A DNA stretch of 21,402 bases, from positions 1 through 21,402 of the forward strand of contig JAILFF010000016.1 in assembly GCA_024697705.1 (NCBI GenBank), read 5' to 3'. Source of the DNA: Ruminococcus sp. (GTDB taxonomy: Bacteria > Bacillota > Clostridia > Oscillospirales > Ruminococcaceae). The notes beneath the pieces are model-generated. The model ran no database searches and was not told the DNA's origin. It worked only from the letters and a program-made list of their open reading frames with translations. This document shows, one piece after another, positions 8,073 through 15,142 of the stretch; position 1 is the first letter of the stretch; each line of letters starts with the position of its first letter. Both the position numbers and the translations under genes were made by a program.

Positions 8073-9434
8073 TCAGCCTACCATTATTTTCTCTTCGGGC
8101 AGCTGAGACTTGGCGTGAGCGGTATCGCTGGTAAGCGAGATGATGAACGTAAGTCCGCCTACGCGCCCGAAAAACATTATGAACGTTATGACCATCTGCG
8201 AGGGGAACGACAGCGAGGACGTTATCCCCATCGAAAGCCCGCAGGAGCTTATCGCCGAGACCGTCTCGAACACCACGGGGGTAAGCTCGAAGCCGTCCAC
8301 GGCGGAAATAATCATCGTGCCCGTTATGACAACGGCAAGGTAAAGCGTGGTAACGCAGCAGGCGTTGCGCACGGTGCCTTCTTCGATACGTCTGCCGAAG
8401 CACTCGACGCTCTTGCGCTTGCGGAACACGCTGACGATGGTGAGTATCATCACCGAGAAAGTCGTGGTCTTGATTCCGCAGGCGGTAGAACCGGGCGAAC
8501 CGCCGATAAACATAAATACTATTAAAATAAGAATGGTCGCGGGGCGGAGGGCGTTCACCACAAGCGGCGCAAAGCCGGCGTCGCGCCCCGAGGTCATCAG
8601 CATGGACATTATAAGCACCTTGTCGCCGGGCTTGTTGTCGATAAGCACATCGTGCCACTCGAAAAGCAGCCCGAGTCCCACGCCGACCACATAGAAGATC
8701 AGCGTAATCAATATAACAAGCTTGCTTTGCAGGTGGTATTTTTTGAAATGCAGATTGTGTTCGTAAACGTCGTGCCAGGTGATGAAGCCGATGCCGCCGA
8801 TCGTCAGCAGGATAATGAGCGTTACATTTAAAAGAACGTCCGTCTGCGCGGTGATGAGCGAGCTTCCCGGCTCAAAGTAGCCCATGAGGTCGAGCCCCGC
8901 CGTGCAAAGCGCCGATACCGAATGGAACAGCGCGAAGAAAAATCCCATGCCGACTCCGAGATGCGGCACGTAGAACACGCAGAGTATCAAAGCGCCCGCA
9001 AGCTCCATGAGTATCGTGCCGTTAAGTATAAAGCGCGTCATTTTAACGATGCCGCTGCCGCTTATGCCGCCCACCGACTCGCGCATGGTAACGCGGGATT
9101 TCAAGCCGATCTTCTTGTTTGTGAAGGAAAGCATGAATATCGTCATCGACATGAAGCCGATACCGCCTATCTGCATGACGATCAGCAGGACCAACTGCCC
9201 CGCGAACGACCAGTGCGTATAGGTGTCGTAAAGCGTAAGCCCCGTGCCGCTGAACGCCGACGTAGTAATGAATACGCACTCGAAGTACGGCGTGTGTATC
9301 CCTTCGCGGGAGCAGAACGGGAACGAGAGTATAAACGCCCCGACAAGCACAAGCAGAAGATAACCCCACACAAGAACCTGCGTAAAGGTGAGCTTTTTGT
9401 AAAATTTATTTATTTTATCGGTAATATCACTCAT
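8073..9434 (-). CDS. ktrB: KtrB/TrkH-family potassium transporter, membrane subunit
   Basis: This is the ion-conducting partner of KtrA, 453 residues, a typical length. The sequence shows the four-fold M1-P-M2 pattern of the TrkH/KtrB superfamily. Its four P-loops can be seen as TSAFSGTGLTL (about 58-68), SALCTAGLDL, TSGRDAGFAP and SAISSCGLSMG, each with the conserved filter glycine. The segment GGSPGSTACGIKT also fits the family. KtrB takes up K+, often with Na+, and supports osmotic and pH balance. The Shine-Dalgarno site is weak (AGGA about 14 bases before ATG), in contrast to a perfect promoter at 9490-9518. That gives a leader of about 48 bases, too short for a ydaO-type riboswitch. Confidence 0.93.
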   Translation of the reverse strand: MSDITDKINKFYKKLTFTQVLVWGYLLLVLVGAFILSFPFCSREGIHTPYFECVFITTSAFSGTGLTLYDTYTHWSFAGQLVLLIVMQIGGIGFMSMTIFMLSFTNKKIGLKSRVTMRESVGGISGSGIVKMTRFILNGTILMELAGALILCVFYVPHLGVGMGFFFALFHSVSALCTAGLDLMGYFEPGSSLITAQTDVLLNVTLIILLTIGGIGFITWHDVYEHNLHFKKYHLQSKLVILITLIFYVVGVGLGLLFEWHDVLIDNKPGDKVLIMSMLMTSGRDAGFAPLVVNALRPATILILIVFMFIGGSPGSTACGIKTTTFSVMILTIVSVFRKRKSVECFGRRIEEGTVRNACCVTTLYLAVVITGTMIISAVDGFELTPVVFETVSAISSCGLSMGITSSLSFPSQMVITFIMFFGRVGGLTFIISLTSDTAHAKSQLPEEKIMVG

Positions 9435-9489
9435 ATAATAATATCAGATCCTAATAAAACCCAATCGCCTAAATATAGTTCAGTAATAC

Positions 9490-9518
9490 ATTATACACCC
9501 TGCAAGCGAAATTGTCAA
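9490..9518 (-). promoter_or_regulatory. Consensus sigma-A promoter of ktrBA
   Basis: Read on the minus strand, TTGACA (9518-9513), a 17-base spacer and TATAAT (9495-9490) match the consensus perfectly. The predicted transcription start is near 9483, about 48 bases before ktrB. Confidence 0.88.
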
Positions 9519-9661
9519 GCGCCGCGTGAAAAGTTGGTAAAACTTGCACGAAAAAACGCAATATCAGGCGAGTTTTCGCATACGGGAAAGGAAATCGTTG
9601 CAAAACGGTAACAAGCAAAAACTGCGGACAGTTGAAAACTTCTGTTGAATCGCTTTGAAAA

Positions 9662-9695
9662 TGTTGAAAACCCTGTTGAAACTGTTAAAAACTCC
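9662..9695 (+). repeat. 34-base composite direct repeat, copy A
   Basis: Three motif copies in register (GTTGAA at 9663 and 9675, GTTAAA at 9684) form a block that recurs at 9943-9976 with three mismatches in 34 bases. The internal spacing of 12 and then 9 bases is the same in both blocks. Confidence 0.8.
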
Positions 9696-9942
9696 TGCTA
9701 AAACTGTGGATTGCCGCGGTTGATAACTGTGTTAAAAGTGTTTAAAGTCCGTTTTTTCGTGCGTTTTCGGGGGTTATCGACTGTTGAAAGATATTTGGCT
9801 CAAATTGTTCATTATAATGAATTACACGCGGAATGTTGAAAAAACGTTTTGGATTTTGCATAAATTAGTTACGAACAGGGTTACAAGACGGTAACAAACA
9901 TTTTTATCAACAGTTGAAAACCGTGTTTAAAACGCGAAAAAG

Positions 9943-9976
9943 TGTTGAAAACTCTGTTGAAACTGTTAAGAACTAC
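9943..9976 (+). repeat. 34-base composite direct repeat, copy B
   Basis: This is the second copy of the block at 9662-9695, 281 bases downstream and in the same orientation. The matching order and spacing of the three sub-motifs argue for duplication or selection on spacing rather than random A-richness. Confidence 0.8.
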
Positions 9977-10087
9977 GTTAAATCAACGCTTTTGAACATA
10001 TAAATTTTCAATACAGTGTTGAAAAGTCCGAAAAAGTCCGCTGATTGTAACCAAATTGAAATAATTTGCGTAACCGGTAAAAATCTG

Positions 10088-10116
10088 TTGACAATACCGA
10101 ATAAAGCTGATATAAT
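10088..10116 (+). promoter_or_regulatory. Consensus sigma-A promoter of the ykgJ-like/GH5/degV unit
   Basis: TTGACA at 10088-10093, a 17-base spacer and TATAAT at 10111-10116 match the consensus perfectly. The start of transcription should be near 10123. A GTG at 10122 would then be leaderless, so the later GTG at 10182 with its own ribosome site is the better start. Confidence 0.88.
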
Positions 10117-10181
10117 ATAATGTGGACGATCGGCAGCCGAAAAAACGCGGCAGCACGCACCGCGTCAGGGAGGTGACAGCC

Positions 10182-10691
10182 GTGCTTTCGATACTTACCC
10201 GCGAGCAGTGCGCACAGTGCCGCGTGTGCTGTTCGTTTGAAAGCTACGACCTTTTCGACACGCCTCTCGTGACCGACGAGATACTGCGGAGGGCGCTCGA
10301 AGTGCGTCCCGAAACAAAGGTGTCCGATGTCAGCGGCAGACGTTTGTTCGTGATGGAAAGGCAGCAGGGCAGCGATATACATTTCTGCCCGATGCTGGAT
10401 CATGAGCGAGGGTGTCTGCTGGGCGACGGCAAGCCTTTTGAATGTCGCATCTTTCCGCTGCGTCTTGCCGAGTTTGAAGGCAGAATGGTGATAGCCGTTT
10501 CGCCGATCTGTCCCGCTGCGGCAGCAATGCCGCTCGAAAAGCTTATAGAGGAAGTAAAAAGGCTGTCTGCCGCGATCTTCGCTGAGGGGAGACGAGAGCC
10601 GCAGATAGTCAGAGGTATCGAACCGGGCTGCCCGATACTGGCAGTCGGTGAGAGAATGGGAAAAGTATGCAAGGAGAGTAAGAATGAGTGA
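10182..10691 (+). CDS. YkgJ-family cysteine-cluster protein
   Basis: The 169-residue protein carries the CxxCxxxCC signature near its N-terminus (CAQCRVCC, about residues 10-17) and a second cysteine set (HFCPMLDHERGCLL and FECRIFPLR). Together these define the YkgJ/UPF0153 family, thought to bind zinc or an iron-sulfur cluster; its biochemical role is not settled. The start is GTG 10182, with GGGAGG at 10168-10173 and eight bases of spacing. An upstream in-frame GTG at 10122 coincides with the predicted transcription start. The end overlaps the start of the cellulase gene by eight bases, so translation of the two is probably coupled, although no functional link to cellulose breakdown is known. 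Confidence 0.82.
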   Translation: MLSILTREQCAQCRVCCSFESYDLFDTPLVTDEILRRALEVRPETKVSDVSGRRLFVMERQQGSDIHFCPMLDHERGCLLGDGKPFECRIFPLRLAEFEGRMVIAVSPICPAAAAMPLEKLIEEVKRLSAAIFAEGRREPQIVRGIEPGCPILAVGERMGKVCKESKNE

Positions 10692-12723
10692 AGAAAAAAA
10701 CAGTAATCAGGACGAAAGCGTTTCGGTGTCGAAAAAAACGCTGGTAAGGGCTGTCATCGGCGGCAGCGCAGTGATCGTCGGGCTTGTAGTGGCTGTTATA
10801 TGCCTCGTGGTGTTCAGCAAAGACCCCGACAACGGCGGATTTAAAGTTGACGACGGCACATCTTCTGCCGCGGCAGCGGAAAAAGGGAAAAATGACAATG
10901 ATGATGAAGACAGCTCGGTTCCCGATGATGAAGATAACGCCGACGATGAAGACGGCGATCACAGCAGCGAGACCGAGATAACTCCCGTAGGCGGCGGCGA
11001 TAAAGACGAGCCCGAGTCCGAAAAGGAAAAGAAATCCGATAAAAAGGAAGATAAAGAGGACAAGGATACCTCGTCCGACCCGTATGTGTTCTACTATTCG
11101 GGCGGAAACAGCTGGCAGGACGGCGGCACAACGATGACGGGCATGGAATTCGGCGTTACCAACAAAAGCGGTTCGGCGCTGAACGACTGGAAGATAGTCC
11201 TCGAAGTGGAGGGACTTGAAAGCTGCTCGGGCTGGTGCGGCAAGTATACCATTAAAGGCGACACGCTGACGATCACTCCCGAAGAATTCAACAAGGAGAT
11301 CGCAAACGGCGCTTCGACCGAAGGACTGGGCTGCAACATCGGCACAAAGGGCGCTCTGAACGTCAAAAAGGCGACGGTCAGCGGTCATGAGTGCGTTATA
11401 AAGAAGGGCAGCGTTCCCAAGAGCAATAATAACAACAATAATAACGACAACAATAAGAATAATAAGGACAATAAGTCAACAGACGTTAATTCGCTGCTGA
11501 AGCGTACCTCGAAGGCGAAGCAGGGCGACGACTGGCTCCACACCGACGGCAACAAGATCTACGACAAGGACGGCAGGGAAGTATGGCTGACGGGCGTGAA
11601 TTGGTTCGGCTACAACACGGGCACGAACACCTTCGACGGTCTGTGGAACGCCGTTATGACCGACAGTGTTGACGCTATCGCCGACCACGGATTTAACCTT
11701 ATCCGCGTGCCGTTCTCCGCCGAGCTTATCAACAACTGGGCTGACGGCGAGTATCCGAAGGCTAATTATAACAATGCTTATAATTCGGAAATGAACGCGA
11801 TGAACAGCTTGCAGATATTCGATTATTTCCTTACCCTCGCCGAAAAGAACGGTCTTAAGGTGATGATCGACATTCACAGCGCCAACACCGACGCGGCGGG
11901 TCACAATGCCAATCTGTGGTACACCGACCGCGTTTCCGTGGACGACTACTGCGCGGCGCTCGAATGGATGGCTGACCGCTACAAGGACAACGACACGATA
12001 ATCGCTTTCGACCTGAAAAACGAGCCTCACGGTAAGCCGAACGAGGGCGACAGCGCCGCCAAGTGGGACAACTCGAAGGACAAAAATAACTGGAAGTATG
12101 TTGCGGAGACTGCCGCGGGCAAGGTGCTTGCGAAGAACCCGAATGTGCTTATCATGGTAGAGGGCACCGAGATATATCCGAAGAAAAAGGGCGATTACAG
12201 CTCCTCCGACAACGGCGATTACTATTTCAATTGGTGGGGCGGCAATCTGCGCGGCGTGAAGGATTATCCCATCGACCTCGGAAAGTATCAGAACAAGCTT
12301 GTTTACTCGCCGCACGATTACGGTCCGACCGTTTACGAGCAGCCGTGGTTCGAGGGCGACTACGATTACGATTCGCTGATGGCTGACTGCTGGAAGGACA
12401 ACTGGTTCTACATCTACGAAAAGAAGACCGCGCCGCTGCTTATCGGCGAATGGGGAGGCTTTATGAGAGAGCCGAACCTCACCTGGATGACGCATATGAG
12501 GACGCTCATCAAGAAGTACCGTCTGCATCATACGTTCTGGTGCTTCAACGCGAACTCGGGCGACACGGGCGGACTTGTGCTTGACGATTTCAAGACATGG
12601 GACGATGAAAAGTACAATTTCGTCAAGGAAGTTCTGTGGCAGGAGAACGGCAAGTTTGTCGGGTTGGATCATGAGATAGCGCTCGGCGATAAGGGCGTTA
12701 AGCTGTCGGAGATCAAGAAATAA
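10684..12723 (+). CDS. Membrane-anchored GH5 cellulase (endoglucanase) with N-terminal CBM2-like module
   Basis: The 679-residue protein probably hydrolyses beta-1,4-glucan outside the cell. Domains in order: a short cytoplasmic tail; a membrane segment at about 20-44 with no clear cleavage site or lipobox; a very acidic Asp/Glu/Lys linker to about 131; a CBM2-like cellulose-binding module at about 132-246 (FGVTNKSGSALNDW, Cys-containing); an Asn-rich linker at about 247-265; and a GH5 barrel to the end. Catalytic residues can be named: acid/base E447 in KNEPHG and nucleophile E589 in IGEWGG. LTGVNWFGYNT opens the barrel and NLIRVPFS follows. There is no dockerin, so it is tethered to the membrane rather than placed on a cellulosome. 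ATG 10684 has AAGGAG seven bases upstream. The in-frame ATG at 10648 lies inside the previous gene and has no such site. The degV-like gene follows after 32 bases without a terminator. The GH5 subfamily was not determined. Confidence 0.92.
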   Translation: MSEEKNSNQDESVSVSKKTLVRAVIGGSAVIVGLVVAVICLVVFSKDPDNGGFKVDDGTSSAAAAEKGKNDNDDEDSSVPDDEDNADDEDGDHSSETEITPVGGGDKDEPESEKEKKSDKKEDKEDKDTSSDPYVFYYSGGNSWQDGGTTMTGMEFGVTNKSGSALNDWKIVLEVEGLESCSGWCGKYTIKGDTLTITPEEFNKEIANGASTEGLGCNIGTKGALNVKKATVSGHECVIKKGSVPKSNNNNNNNDNNKNNKDNKSTDVNSLLKRTSKAKQGDDWLHTDGNKIYDKDGREVWLTGVNWFGYNTGTNTFDGLWNAVMTDSVDAIADHGFNLIRVPFSAELINNWADGEYPKANYNNAYNSEMNAMNSLQIFDYFLTLAEKNGLKVMIDIHSANTDAAGHNANLWYTDRVSVDDYCAALEWMADRYKDNDTIIAFDLKNEPHGKPNEGDSAAKWDNSKDKNNWKYVAETAAGKVLAKNPNVLIMVEGTEIYPKKKGDYSSSDNGDYYFNWWGGNLRGVKDYPIDLGKYQNKLVYSPHDYGPTVYEQPWFEGDYDYDSLMADCWKDNWFYIYEKKTAPLLIGEWGGFMREPNLTWMTHMRTLIKKYRLHHTFWCFNANSGDTGGLVLDDFKTWDDEKYNFVKEVLWQENGKFVGLDHEIALGDKGVKLSEIKK

Positions 12724-12755
12724 GAATAAGGGAATAACCGAAGGGAGATAAATCC

Positions 12756-13622
12756 ATGCCAAAAATCAAGATAATGACCGACTCCGCGTCGGATATCTCT
12801 GCGGAAGCCGAGAAGGAGCTTGGGATACTCGTCATGAATTTCAAGGTCGCGGTGGGCGATCAAAGCTACGTCAGCCGCACCGAGCTTTCCAACGAGCAGA
12901 TATATAAGATCCTCGACGAGTGCGACGCGCTGCCGACTCACTCGCAGATAACGGCGTTTGAGTTTACCGAAGCTTACGAAAAGCTCTTCGCCGAGGGCTA
13001 CACCGACGTCATCAATGTGACGATAAACCGTCACGGCAGCTCGACCTACGATAACGCGGTGATGGCTTCAAAGCAGTTTTTCGAGGAACACGCGGACGCT
13101 AAGGATAAGTTCCGTATCTATGTTATCGACGGCATGGGCTACACGGGCGCTTACGGCTATCCCGTAACGCAGGCGGCTATCAAGGCGAAAAAGGGTGAGA
13201 GCGCCGCTGCTATCGCCGAATACGTCGAGGACTGGGTGAAGCACTGCACGGTGTTCTTCGCGCCGTATACGCTGAAATTCGCGAGAAAATCGGGGCGCAT
13301 ACCGTCGGCGGCGGCGTTCGTGGGCGAGCTTATGGGCTTAAGACCCATCATGCGCATACAGGATAACGAGATCAGCACCAATTCAAAGGTGCGCGGCGAC
13401 AAGAATATTATCCCCGAGATAATCAAGCTGACCTGCGACGAGATGATACCGCAGACCCCTTACAGCATCGTTTACGGCTCCGACAGCGGGCTGGCGGACG
13501 AGCTTTCGGCGGCGCTTACAAAGAAGATAGGCTATCCTCCCGTTGAGCGCTATCAGATAGGCGCGGCTATCGCGATCAACGCGGGTCCCAGGGTAATCGG
13601 CTCGATATTCAGAAGAAAATAA
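12756..13622 (+). CDS. DegV/FakB-family fatty-acid-binding protein
   Basis: At 288 residues it has the normal length of the family. Hallmarks are the opening IMTDSASDIS, the loop LPTHSQITAFEF (family form PTTSQPS..F), INRHGSSTY, and LKFARKSGRIPSAAAF. DegV proteins bind a single fatty acid, and the FakB members present it to the kinase FakA for phosphorylation and entry into phospholipid synthesis. The usual C-terminal H-x-GPG-x-x-G segment is here INAGPRVIG (about 274-282), with Asn in place of His and Arg in place of Gly. The ligand or its handling may therefore differ. GGGAG lies eight bases before the ATG. It is the last gene of the unit starting at 10088. No fakA is in the window. Confidence 0.9.
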   Translation: MPKIKIMTDSASDISAEAEKELGILVMNFKVAVGDQSYVSRTELSNEQIYKILDECDALPTHSQITAFEFTEAYEKLFAEGYTDVINVTINRHGSSTYDNAVMASKQFFEEHADAKDKFRIYVIDGMGYTGAYGYPVTQAAIKAKKGESAAAIAEYVEDWVKHCTVFFAPYTLKFARKSGRIPSAAAFVGELMGLRPIMRIQDNEISTNSKVRGDKNIIPEIIKLTCDEMIPQTPYSIVYGSDSGLADELSAALTKKIGYPPVERYQIGAAIAINAGPRVIGSIFRRK

Positions 13623-13629
13623 GATCCGC

Positions 13630-13668
13630 AAAGCTCCGGGCAGTGCGCTTGGGGCTTTGTTTTTTTGT
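13630..13668 (+). terminator. Rho-independent terminator after the degV-like gene
   Basis: CAAAGCTCC (13630-13638) pairs with GGGGCTTTG (13652-13660) with one wobble, followed by seven T. It closes the transcription unit that starts at 10088. Confidence 0.88.
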
Positions 13669-13768
13669 TCCTGAGAGCTTTTTTCGCTGTCTGAAATTTA
13701 TAGGAAAATATTCGGCATTTTGCATTACAGAACACGCGCTATATATCGGATATTCCACTTCTTATATA

Positions 13769-13797
13769 TTGAAAAAATGCGTATAATATGATATAAT
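13769..13797 (+). promoter_or_regulatory. Sigma-A promoter of the rnf operon
   Basis: TTGAAA at 13769-13774, a 17-base spacer and TATAAT at 13792-13797, with a second overlapping TATAAT at 13782-13787. The predicted start of transcription is about 13804, so an in-frame ATG at 13796 cannot be the rnfC start. Confidence 0.8.
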
Positions 13798-13834
13798 GGA
13801 AGATAGTTATATCAAGACGGAAAGGGGCTTTGCC

Positions 13835-15121
13835 ATGAAACTCAAAGGCGTTCTGCTGCCGCATAAAAAGGGTACGGCGGACTGCGAATGTGTGACGATA
13901 CCGCTGCCGAAGTCGGTGACGCTGCCGATGCTTATGGGGATAGGCGCCCCGTGTGTTCCCGCTGTCAAAAAAGGGGACAGGGTGACGGTCGGTCAGCTTA
14001 TCGGCGATACAGAGAAGCTCCTTGCAGCGCCCATACATTCGCCCGTGTCGGGTACTGTTACGGCGGTCGAAGATATGCTTCAAATGAACGGCAGGACCTG
14101 CAAGGCAGTTGTGATCGAGAGCGACGGCGAGCAGACCCCTTGCCCCGACTTAGCGCCGCCCAAGCTTACCGATAAGGCGAGCTTTTTCGCTGCGGTACGG
14201 GCTTCGGGCTGCGTGGGGCTCGGCGGCGCGGGCTTTCCCACGCATATCAAGCTCAATTACAATGAAAGCAAGTGCAAGGTAGATACGCTTGTTATAAACG
14301 CCGCCGAGTGCGAGCCGTATATCACCTCCGATTGCCGCGTTATGCTTGAAGAGCCCGAGGCAGCCGCCGACGGCATCAGGCAGGTCATGCACTATTTAAA
14401 GATAGACCGCGCTTTTATCGGTATCGAGGACAACAAGCCAGCCGCCATCGCGGAAATGAAGCGCGTTACGGCGGATGACGAGAAGATCACTGTCGTAAAG
14501 CTTAAGTCGCTCTACCCGCAGGGCGCCGAGAAGGTCATGGCGTATAACACCACGGGGCGCATCATCGGCGAGGGCGAGCTGCCGAGCGACAAGGGGCTTA
14601 TCGTCATGAATATCTCGACGGCGGCTTTCATCTCGAACTACCTGAAGACGGGTATGCCGCTTGTTACGAAACGCCTGACCATCGACGGAGATATTGTCGG
14701 CAAACCGATGAATGTGATAGCGCCCGTGGGTACGCCGATAAGCGAGATACTGCGCTTTGCGGACTGCGACCCCATGAAGGCGAAGAAAATACTCATGGGC
14801 GGTCCGATGATGGGCGTGTGCGTTTACGACCCCGACACGCCGATAATCAAGACAAATAATGCCATTCTTGCTTTCGGCAGCGAAAGCGAACGCTCCAAAA
14901 AGCAGACCAACTGCATAAACTGCGGGCGCTGCATAGCTGCCTGCCCGCTTAAGCTGATGCCCTGCCGCTTTGAACGCGCCTACGACGCCCGCGACAAGGA
15001 GACCCTCTCGCGGCTGAAAGTCGGACTGTGTATGAACTGCGGCGCTTGCAGCTACGTCTGTCCCGCGGGGAGAAGACTGGCGGAGAAAAATCAGCTTGCG
15101 AAAGAGCTTTTGCGCAAATAA
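13835..15121 (+). CDS. rnfC: Rnf electron transport complex subunit C
   Basis: RnfC is the peripheral subunit that exchanges electrons with NAD(H) and carries FMN. The 428 residues include an N-terminal barrel/biotinyl-like part (HSPVSGTVTAVEDM), the nucleotide-binding loop GLGGAGFPTH (about 130-139) and INAAECEPYITSD. The C-terminal part holds two 4Fe-4S motifs, CINCGRCIAACP from C360 and CMNCGACSYVCP from C399. All are as expected for the family, and the length is that of the compact clostridial form. ATG 13835 has a GGAAAGGGG site about eight bases upstream. It is the first gene of the operon; rnfD starts 21 bases after the stop. Confidence 0.95.
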   Translation: MKLKGVLLPHKKGTADCECVTIPLPKSVTLPMLMGIGAPCVPAVKKGDRVTVGQLIGDTEKLLAAPIHSPVSGTVTAVEDMLQMNGRTCKAVVIESDGEQTPCPDLAPPKLTDKASFFAAVRASGCVGLGGAGFPTHIKLNYNESKCKVDTLVINAAECEPYITSDCRVMLEEPEAAADGIRQVMHYLKIDRAFIGIEDNKPAAIAEMKRVTADDEKITVVKLKSLYPQGAEKVMAYNTTGRIIGEGELPSDKGLIVMNISTAAFISNYLKTGMPLVTKRLTIDGDIVGKPMNVIAPVGTPISEILRFADCDPMKAKKILMGGPMMGVCVYDPDTPIIKTNNAILAFGSESERSKKQTNCINCGRCIAACPLKLMPCRFERAYDARDKETLSRLKVGLCMNCGACSYVCPAGRRLAEKNQLAKELLRK

Positions 15122-15142
15122 AGGCGATCGGAGTTACATAAT

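Larger units (their letters stand above)
9630..10026 (+). repeat. Cluster of same-strand GTTGAA-core motifs in a gene-free region
   Basis: The divergent gap 9519-10087 holds no convincing gene. Within it GTTGAA occurs ten times on the plus strand (at 9631, 9644, 9663, 9675, 9783, 9835, 9913, 9944, 9956 and 10018) and I find no minus-strand copy. Related forms are GTTAAAAAC (9684), GTTGATAAC (9719), GGTTATCGAC (about 9772), TTATCAACA (9904-9912) and TGTGGATT (9705). The last three resemble the DnaA box TTATCCACA or its complement TGTGGATAA with one to a few changes. The function is unknown. It could be an origin-like or DnaA-titrating site, or an iteron-like protein-binding array. Confidence 0.65.

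Noticed and set aside
7455..8525. 356-codon plus-strand frame across ktrA and ktrB
   Set aside because: It overlaps two well-supported minus-strand genes, is rich in His/Asp/Arg as expected for a shadow frame, and has no ribosome site.
9435..9483. A riboswitch (for example c-di-AMP type) before ktrB
   Set aside because: The predicted leader is only about 48 bases with no stable structure.
8922..9611. 229-codon plus-strand frame over the ktrB N-terminal region and promoter
   Set aside because: It lies opposite ktrB and its perfect promoter. Its charged, low-complexity translation has no family features.
9519..10087. A CRISPR array as explanation of the repeats
   Set aside because: The repeat words are short (6-10 bases), irregularly spaced and partly abutting. 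There are no constant spacers and no cas genes.
9519..10087. The main chromosomal oriC
   Set aside because: No dnaA, dnaN, rpmH or parAB nearby and no exact TTATCCACA box. Only an origin-like or DnaA-related site can be suggested.
10122..10181. GTG at 10122 as the start of the YkgJ-like gene
   Set aside because: It coincides with the predicted transcription start and lacks a ribosome site, while GTG 10182 has GGGAGG at ideal spacing.
10008..10403. 131-codon minus-strand frame at the end of the repeat-rich gap
   Set aside because: It runs against the perfect promoter at 10088 and the YkgJ-type gene, and no start signal is seen.
11476..12762. 428-codon minus-strand frame opposite the cellulase
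   Set aside because: The plus strand has clear GH5 catalytic motifs and a good ribosome site. The antisense frame follows from GC-rich third positions and has no domain signal.
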